Assembly: GCA_028671895.1 (NCBI GenBank)
Contig: JAPMAC010000196.1
Span: 434,001 to 498,000, forward strand
Length of the DNA: 64,000 bases
Source: Oenanthe sinensis
Lineage: Eukaryota; Streptophyta; Magnoliopsida; Apiales; Apiaceae
Direction of reading: 5' to 3'
Within the stretch, counting starts at the first letter, position 1. Each line of letters opens with the position of its first letter. Below, one piece after another: positions 56,570 to 64,000 of the stretch. The notes under the pieces are model-generated. The model saw only the letters and a program-made list of their open reading frames with translations. It ran no database searches and was not told where the DNA came from. The position numbers and the translations under genes are program-made.

Positions 56570-58138
56570 CTGTGGAGTCAGCCGTCGTAGATTGCTTACA
56601 ACTTCTCTAACTAATCGCCCCACCATTTAGAGTAAACACATACCCTGACATGGATGTACTATCATCACATTCTGACTGAAAACTAGAGTCAGTGTAACCC
56701 TCTATTTTCAACTCAGACCCACCAAAAATAAGAAAAATATCCTTAGTCCTTCTCAAGTACTTAAGGATGTTCTTCACTGCTTTCCAATGGTCTTCACCTG
56801 GATTTGACTGATATCTGCTAGTCACACTAATTGAGTGAGCAACATCAGGTCTAGTACATAAAATCGCGTACATGATAGATCCTATTGCCGACGCATAAGG
56901 AATCCTACTCATACGCTCTCTTTCTTCAGGTGTCTTAGGAGACATCTTGTCAGAAAGGGAGACTCCATGGCTCATCGGTATGAGACCTCTCTTGGAGTTT
57001 TCCATGCTAAACCTTTTAAACACCTTATCGATGTACGTACCTTGGGTTAGACCTATCATTCTTCTTGATCTATCTCTATAGATCTTTATACCAAGAATGT
57101 AGGACGCTTCTCCCAAGTCCTTCATGGTGAAGTTCTTTGATAGCCGAATTTTTACTGATTGCAGCATTGGTATGTCATTTCCTATTAAGAGTATGTCATC
57201 TACATAAAAAATAACAAATGTTACTGTGCTCCCACTAACCTTCTTGTAGACACATGGTTCATCAATGTTTTTGATAAAATTAAAATCTTTGATCGTCTCA
57301 TCAAAATGGATGTTCCATCTTCGAGAAGCTTGCCTTAACCCATATATGGTTCGTAATAGCTTACATACTAGATGTTCATTTCCTTTGGAAATAAAACCCT
57401 CTAGCTGTGTCATATACACTTCTTCTTCAAGTTCCCCATTGAGGAAGGCCGTCTTTACGTCCATTTGCCAGATCTCATAGTCATAGTAAGCTGCAATAGC
57501 AAGAAAAATCTGAATTGATTTGAGCAAGGCTACAGGCGAAAAAGTTTCATCAAAGTCAATCCCTTGTCTTTGTTTGAATCCTTTTGCCATGAGCCTGGCC
57601 TTGTAGGTCTCTACCTGGCCATTTGCTCCAATCTTTCTCTTGTATACCCACTTGCACTCTATAGGCTTCATATCCTTGGGTGCCTCTACCAAAGTCCATA
57701 CTTGGTTGGCATACATGGAGTCCATTTCGGATTTCATGGCACTCTGCCATTTCTCTGAGTCAACACTACTTACAGCCTCGTTGAAGGTCATAGGGTCGTC
57801 TCCATCAATGACCGCTAATTCATTGTCATTCCTAATGACAAGGCCATAATACCTTTCAGGTTGGTGAGACACCCTTTGTGATCTACGAATGGGCTGTTCT
57901 ACGGAAGGTTGTTCAATATGAACAGGTGTTTCCTCTTGAACTGTAGTAGTTTGTTCTTCATGAACTTCATCAAGTTTAATCTTGCTCCCACTATTCCTTT
58001 CAAGGATAAACTGTTTTTCCAGGAAGGTAGCATGTCGGGAGACAAACACCCTTTGTTCGGTGTAAAAGTAATACCCTAAAGTCTCTTTAGGATATCCTAC
58101 AAACCTACATTTCACGAATCGAGATTCTAGCTTATCGG
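56570..58138 (-). pseudogene. pol: Angela-lineage pol fragment (minus strand): RT and part of RNase H
   Basis: An open frame of 502 codons (58115-56607), continuing upstream to the G3 insertion at 58139. It contains the RT start (EKWQSAMKSEMDSMYANQVW), MDVKTAFLNGELEEEVYMTQ, the active site YVDDILLIG, GIKIYRDRSRRMIGLTQ and SAIGSIMYA, then the beginning of RNase H. A TAG replaces Trp at about 56606, and the sequence ends at the G2 junction near 56570. The long open RT suggests a fairly young element. The integrase side should lie beyond the right edge of the window. Confidence 0.9.
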
Positions 58139-59314
58139 TGTGACGCCCCCAGATCCGGGGTCAGGAATCCAGGTTGTCACTATCAAATTTTCACTACAAT
58201 AACATCACTCACCTGCTTTAACCATTATAATAACCAAACATAAAAGCAGTGACCCCAAACCAAATACACAACTCAAGTTATAGTCTCAGGAAACGAACTT
58301 AAAATAGTAATAATTATTACAAACCAATGTATCCTCAGGATCTCACACTACTAATATAACTTCCACATGATGTTACATTAGAAGTAAACATTAATCCAAG
58401 ATCTATTGTCACATTACATATTTTTCAACAAGTCTAGGATTCTAATCTGGAACCCCGTCTTTCTTGCACCATTTATCGAAGTCCGGAACCTGACTAGCTC
58501 AAGCTCGAAGCTTCCTGTTCCTTAACATAATACCCGAGGTAGACAATTCATAGTCATCTCTTTCTGCAAGATATAAGATTTACAAAAAGCAAGAATGAGC
58601 CAAAGAATGCTCAGCAAGTTATATATATCAGAATATTTCAAGGAAAAGGTGATAGCCATAATTATCCCAACTGGATATTCAACAATAAAGTACATAACTA
58701 GCAATCTAATTGAAGATGTATAGCCAGTTATATCTCGACAATAAATGACTCAAGATTCACGATGCAAGAAGATATTCACAACAATAATGCAGTTCACGTT
58801 ACTGCAATACAAAAATTTAAGTTCATAATTTTTGAGACTGACAGTATCAATAACTTAGCACAATGGCCTCAATCACCGAGTACCATTCGTTTGGGTACCA
58901 ATAAGCAAGCAGATCAATATACTGCGAAAAGAATGAATGAAAGTTCATCAATTCCCATTAACACTACCAGTAACTTAGCACCATGGCTTTCGTTATAGTG
59001 TAGGAACAGTGAAACTGATATATGCGAATAAAACAGTACTAAAAAACAACCAACCAACTCAGAGTGGATTACATTCCCGTTGACACTATCGGTAACTCAG
59101 CACCTAGGCTTTCGTTACAGTGCAACGTCAAATTCCAATTGGAAGAAACGGGATTAACTGGAGATTTTTCCAACGCCTTATTGTACTCGATGATCAGTCG
59201 CATGTACAATCGACATTTCGTCATTTTCTCTAATAGTAGAAGGACAACCCCTTATCGGGACGTCACCCTAGGCAACTCATGGGACCTCAAGTGTTAAAAT
59301 TTCGGGTTATTACA
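58139..59314 (-). repeat. G3 3' LTR with a large internal deletion (1,176 bp)
   Basis: The minus strand starts TGTAATAACCCG (59314) and ends GGGGGCGTCACA (58139). After about 30 bp it jumps into sequence equivalent to 63108 of the 5' LTR; the minisatellite and everything upstream of it are absent. The remaining 1,145 bp match 61963-63108. ORF-like stretches here are not coding. Confidence 0.85.
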
Positions 59315-59331
59315 GTCTCCCTTCCTTAAAA
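59315..59331 (-). other. Polypurine tract of G3
   Basis: The minus strand reads CCTTTTAAGGAAGGGAGAC up to the LTR boundary. Just upstream, GAATTCCGAGGACGGAAT resembles the conserved pre-PPT region of Tekay/Del-type chromoviruses; that lineage call is tentative. Confidence 0.75.
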
Positions 59332-59639
59332 GGATTCCGTCCTCGGAATTCACACGAGAACAACCGAGGTTACTGTTTTCACACCTCACTTTCTCATTTC
59401 TAGGTTGAGACTCCAACCTTCTTGGTTTCGTACAACCTCATCAGTATTATTACTTCACTTTCCTCAGACTTTCTTCGCCACTTACTGTATGTCTCCCAAT
59501 TTAGACTCATTTTACCCAAACTCATTCTTATGGGATTTGTCACCCAACCTCTTTTCTCTTAAGATTTTCTGATGATATATATATTTTAACTTCGGGTTCT
59601 TCCTTCACCCTTAGACCGATCAGGATATCCTCTGTGAAG

Positions 59640-60165
59640 ATTATGATAACTTGTCCAATTATTTCTTACCATTCCAATCAAGTCCTTAAAAGGTACAGGT
59701 GCATACCTTAATATCACCTACCTCATCAAAGACTCATACTGTCCTTATCGCGTTCTCAATGCCATCCTTGGCATACTATCTAGGTAATTCTTTAGTTGGC
59801 GATAATCTATCCTCAACATATCTTCTCCAGTAGACTAATTTCTTCGAGTGGTCGAATATTATGTCTATCCATATTATGGATATCCAATATTGATTGCTAA
59901 ATTAATCAATTCACTTAATCCATTCTCACCAATGTATGCGCAGTCTCATGCCGCTATCCGTTTCCTTTACAAATAAACCAGGTGCACCTCATAGTAACAC
60001 TTTCAATCTTATGATACCTTCATATATAATAGTCTTTATAACTGAGGGACTAACCCTCTTAGGCTGCCAGGGGCCATCTTCTAAGATGCCTCCAATGGTG
60101 AAGTTGCTCATAACACTAGGTCAATGATGAATGACGTGATCTCCATTGGTGGTAACCCTAAAATA
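59640..60165 (-). pseudogene. pol: Decayed Ty3/gypsy reverse transcriptase
   Basis: Minus-strand traces in order: LPPMEITSFIIDL (about 60155), KMAPGSLRGL, then a VKETDSGMRLR-like stretch (about 59960) corresponding to the RT VKKKDGSMRLC region, then MPRMALRTR and APVPFKDLIG (about 59690). Stops and frame changes are frequent. The YVDD-type active site, integrase and gag are not recognisable. Confidence 0.7.
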
Positions 60166-61946
60166 TCACTAAGGGTTACTTTTCCCAATTCTTTAACTAC
60201 TCTCTTTATTGAATAGTTCCTTTTTCATATCCATTACTGGTGCCCCACAACTTAGCATCCAAAGCGTAATATACTTTTTATTCGAGTCTTAATTCAAACC
60301 TTCTCAAATTATCTCTCCATATTTAAAACATGTCATCCCTTCTTTTAGGGCAATCATTAACATAACATCTGGACTTTACAATTATAGCTTCTTGCTGTCC
60401 ATTTTACATATTCTCCCATATCAGGCTCACTGTTCTTCCCGAAGTAGAACTCTGGTTCCTTATTAAAAGTTCATTGTATTTCCATATGTGTAGCCACTTC
60501 ATTTTCATATTCTGTCATAGTTGATTATTTCCAACATTGTGACTTTATTCTCAATTCACTACTTTTGGGACAATCTTGACAATTCCCATAGACTTTGATT
60601 CATGATCCGACACACTCTTGTTTCAGGTCTAGAACTTTAATTACATCTGAATTTCCCGATACTTAGGAAACAGTTGTATAATGCAAGAAATAGCTATGGC
60701 TAGAGAATTCTTTGTTCAACCAAGTTCATAAGAATTCTTGCTGAATCAACGACCTTATTAGGCCTCGACCAAATACTTTTAAGAAATTTAGGTTCATCAA
60801 TGACTACTCGGACCGCTCTCTAGTCCGGAATTCCACTATCAAAACAAGTAACTTCATATAAGCCTTTATGCCATAACTCATTTATACTAGTTAATCCAAC
60901 CACCATATTTACAATGTGGCGGTCATCTCTATCCCAAGGCTTACTTTAATCCAACATCCTTAATATATTCAAGAATTATATCAAGTACGTATATCATCTC
61001 TTTGTTGCAACTCTACATTGTATGCATACCATACATCATTTAATTTAAGGCTTTACTTTTTACTCTCAGAGAATCCTCAACAGGATCCTCAATATTACTC
61101 ATATATTGATGGCTATATTCTTTAAGCCATACTACTCCATTTTACCCAGAAACATTCCATTTACACGTCCTCTTATTTCTAAATTTCATTAAACTAATGG
61201 GAACGTATTTTCCACAGAAAATTGGGCATGCCCTATTCATATGTCGGACTATGCCCGGTGTAAAAACACCTCAGTTATAATCCCAAAACATTCACAGTTC
61301 CCAAACATCAACATCTCATCGGTCACTTATAACATAATGTATTCCAAAAAGGGGAAATAACTATGAATCACTATATATGAATATACCCACTCTCGAGTAT
61401 CCACAAGTCAGTCAACAACAATATCAATGGTCAACATCATGGACAATCAACCACATTCGCTCCATAACATTAATAAGAGTTTACTGAAATGTAAACTATC
61501 TCTTCGGCTTATTGCCAATTGATGAAAGATTGGTGAAGATTTGACACGCCATCAATTTGAACACGGTCATCTTAACGATTGTGCCAAGAATGAAGTGGTT
61601 TTTCTTCTCTCAGTAATGCTCCCCTCAATCCTGGGGTACTAGCATACTTAGTGCTACACTTATAGCATATCTGGGATCCTTTATAAGTGTTCAATAATTC
61701 TCAAGCTCTCATTCTCAATCATAAATCCTCTTACTCAGATGAGTCTCCTCGGCTAGTGTTCGACATCCTTGTAAGGAAAGTTCTTATTATCTTTCCTAAC
61801 TATCCTTATATGAGTATATTAGTCTCATAATATAAATCACTGCTACATCTGATAGCCCGACTATGAACTCGATCTGAGCTCACTCTTTCTTAATCTCATC
61901 CAAACATAACTCTTAACTCTCTCGTTCCTGAGTACTATAACCTAGA
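60166..61946. other. Remaining G3 interior, no recognisable gene
   Basis: About 1.8 kb between the decayed RT and the PBS. No long ORF on either strand and no convincing gag core or zinc knuckle. It may be decayed gag or non-coding filler. Confidence 0.5.
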
Positions 61947-61958
61947 GCTCTGATACCA
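61947..61958 (-). other. Primer-binding site, initiator Met-tRNA (G3)
   Basis: The minus strand reads TGGTATCAGAGC four bases after the LTR end CGTCACA. Confidence 0.92.
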
Positions 61959-61962
61959 TCTC

Positions 61963-64000
61963 TGTGACGCCCCCAGATCCGGGGTCAGGAATCCAGGTTG
62001 TCACTATCAAATTTTCACTACAATAACATCACTCACCTGCTTTAACCATTATAATAACCAAACATAAAAGCAGTGACCCCAAACCAAATACATAACTCAA
62101 GTTATAGTCTCAGGAAACGAACTTAAAATATTAATAGTTATTACAAACCAATGTATCCTCAGGATCTCACACTACTAATATAACTTCCACATGATGTTAC
62201 ATTAGAAGTAAACATTAATCCAAGATCTATTGTCACATTACATATTTTTCAACAAGTCTAGGATTCTAATCTGGAACCCCGTCTTTCTTGCACCATTTAT
62301 CGAAGTCCGGAACCTGACTAGCTCAAGCTCGAAGCTTCCTGTTCCTTAACATAATACCCGAGGTAGACAATTCATAGTCATCTCTTTCTGCAAGATATAA
62401 GATTTACAAAAAGCAAGAATGAGCCAAAGAATGCTCAGCAAGTTATATATATCAGAATATTTCAAGGAAAAGGTGATAGCCATAATTATCCCAACTGGAT
62501 ATTCAACAATAAAGTACATAACTAGCAATCTAATTGAAGATGTATAGCCAGTTATATCTCGACAATAAATGACTCAAGATTCACGATGCAAGAAGATATT
62601 CACAACAATAATGCAGTTCACGTTACTGCAATACAACAATTTAAGTTCATAATTTTTGAGACTGACAGTATCAATAACTTAGCACAATGGCCTCAATCAC
62701 CGAGTACCATTCGTTTGGGTACCAATAAGCAAGCAGATCAATATACTGCGAAAAGAATGAATGAAAGTTCATCAATTCCCATTAACACTACCAGTAACTT
62801 AGCACCATGGCTTTCGTTATAGTGTAGGAACAGTGAAACTGATATATGCGAATAAAACAGTACTCAAAAACAACCAACCAACTCAGAGTGGATTACATTC
62901 CCGTTGACACTATCGGTAACTCAGCACCTAGGCTTTCGTTACAGTGCAACGTCAAATTCCAATTGGAAGAAACGGGATTAACTGGAGATTTTTCCAACGC
63001 CTTATTGTACTCGATGATCAGTCGCATGTACAATCGACATTTCGTCATTTTCTCTAATAGTAGAAGGACAACCCCTTATCGGGACGTCACCCTAGGCAAC
63101 TCATGGGCCTTTAATTACGGCTGGGTCGTGCGTCCCCGACCTCTTACGCAACTTTTACTCCAGTCCCTGATGAATACTTTAAAAATCATCAAAACTAGAA
63201 GGAAATTTAATCAAACCTTCTAGAATAACAACAATCCACTCTAGGATTTCAATCAACTGTTAAGGAAAAAAATTCAATACCACCTTCCAGAACAACAACA
63301 ATCCACTCTAGGATTTCAATCAACAGATAAGGAAGGGAATTTAATACAACCTTCCAGAACAACACAACAATCCATCACAGGATTTCAATCAACAGATAAG
63401 GAAGGGAATCTAATACAACCTTCCAGAACAACACAACAATCCATCACAGGATTTCAATCAACAAATAAGGAAGGGAATTTAATACAACCTTCCAGAACAA
63501 CTCAACAATCCATCACAGGATTTCAATCAACAGATAAGGAAGGGAATTTAATACAACCTTCCAGAACAACTCAACAATCCATCACAGGATTTCAATCAAC
63601 AGATAAGGAAGGGAATTTAATACAACCTTCCAGAACAATACAACAATCCATCACAGGATTTCAATTAACAGATAAGGAAGGAAATTTAATACAACCTTCC
63701 AGAACAACACAACAATCCATCACAGGATTTCAATCAACAGATAAGGAAGGGAATTTAATACAACCTTCCAGAACAACTCAACAATCCATCACAGGATTTC
63801 AATCAACAGATAAGGAAGGGAATTTAATACAACCTTCCAGAACAACTCAACAATCCATCACAGGATTTCAATCAACAGATAAGGAAGGGAATTTAATACA
63901 ACCTTCCAGAACAACACAACAATCCATCACAGGATTTCAATCAACAAATAAGGAAGGGAATTTAATACAACCTTCCAGAACAACTCAACATACCACACCT
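61963..64000 (-). repeat. G3 5' LTR, at least 2.04 kb, incomplete at window edge
   Basis: On the minus strand the LTR ends GGGGGCGTCACA at 61963; its start lies beyond 64000. It is related to the G1 and G2 LTRs through the minisatellite, the CCAATTGGAATTTGACGTTG block and the terminal sequence. A degenerate 121-bp triplet repeat (about 62663, 62783, 62905) is present. Confidence 0.9.
63244..64000. repeat. Expanded 69-bp minisatellite in the G3 LTR, 11 units
   Basis: Units start at 63244, 63311 and then every 69 bp to 63932; each begins GGATTTCAATCAACAGATAA or close. The units from 63380 on are nearly identical. The last unit diverges in its final 15 bp (CATACCACACC), so the array may end close to the window edge. 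It is the reverse complement of the 8197-8500 array in G1. Confidence 0.95.

Larger units (their letters stand above)
58139..64000 (-). mobile_element. Gypsy-type element G3 (minus strand), decayed interior, runs off the window
   Basis: Read on the minus strand: 5' LTR (64000 to 61963, incomplete), PBS (61958-61947), a 2.6-kb interior, PPT (about 59331-59315) and 3' LTR (59314-58139). The interior retains only a decayed Ty3/gypsy RT region. The two LTRs agree over 1,145 bp without indels and with about half a dozen substitutions, so insertion is recent. It interrupts the Angela-lineage pol; the flank ATCGG (58134-58138) would be the target copy. Confidence 0.85.

Noticed and set aside
58762..59297. 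Open frames of 77-125 codons repeated at 58762, 59064, 62586 and 62846
   Set aside because: They are identical because the two G3 LTRs are identical there; the frames are opposite to the element and show no codon-level conservation against G1 and G2.
63244..64000. A CRISPR-like array
   Set aside because: The units are contiguous 69-bp repeats with no unique spacers, lie inside a plant LTR and have no cas genes nearby.

Overview
This window is repeat-rich plant nuclear DNA with no recognisable host gene. Every protein-coding trace belongs to an LTR retrotransposon. A plant is indicated by three things: Ty1/copia elements of the SIRE (Sirevirus) lineage with a third ORF after pol, Ty1/copia elements of the Angela (BARE/RIRE1-like) lineage, and Ty3/gypsy-type LTRs of about 4 kb. 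The primer-binding sites match initiator Met-tRNA. The AT-rich, deeply nested layout suggests a large-genome flowering plant, probably a eudicot; I cannot name the species.

Layout from left to right. (1) 1-9767 is the 3' half of a SIRE element (family S2, copy A): the pol tail, a spacer with hairpin repeats, and a broken third ORF. It is split by a 4,078-bp gypsy-type solo LTR (5392-9469, target duplication ACAAT). (2) 9768-22718 is a complete, young SIRE element of a second family (S1): LTRs of 1,118 and 1,120 bp, target duplication CTTGT, Met PBS, gag, pol, third ORF and PPT. It sits in the tail of S2 copy A. (3) 22724-37273 continues S2 as three LTRs (22753-23850, 24496-25593, 35936-37273). 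They are separated by a 0.65-kb deleted interior and then by an almost complete but decayed interior that lacks a PBS. (4) 37274-41795 plus 50719-52108 is a minus-strand SIRE element of a third family (S3). It is interrupted by an 8.9-kb Angela element (41796-50718, target duplication GAAGA). (5) 52114-52539 is the 5' part of a fourth SIRE-like LTR (S4), abutting a second gypsy-type long LTR (52540-56569). (6) 56570-58138 is a minus-strand Angela pol fragment. (7) 58139-64000 is a minus-strand gypsy element whose interior holds only a decayed RT region and whose 3' LTR has a large internal deletion; its 5' LTR runs off the window and carries an expanded 69-bp minisatellite.

Main observations. 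Each SIRE family has its own short palindrome, clustered in the LTR upstream of its TATA box. In S1 and S2 the same family-specific palindromes recur in the spacer between pol and the third ORF, again followed by a TATAAATA box, which looks like an internal copy of the LTR promoter module driving the third ORF. In S1 and S3 the motif also recurs inside disordered coding hinges. The third ORF lacks obvious membrane segments and in S1 has strong nuclear-localisation-like motifs, so a regulatory role is more attractive than an envelope role. Other points are a GT-AG bounded 34-37-nt segment at the gag-pol junction of all three SIRE families, and a small ORF near the 3' end of the gypsy LTRs whose differences are mostly synonymous. 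None of the gag, pol or third ORF copies here is intact.
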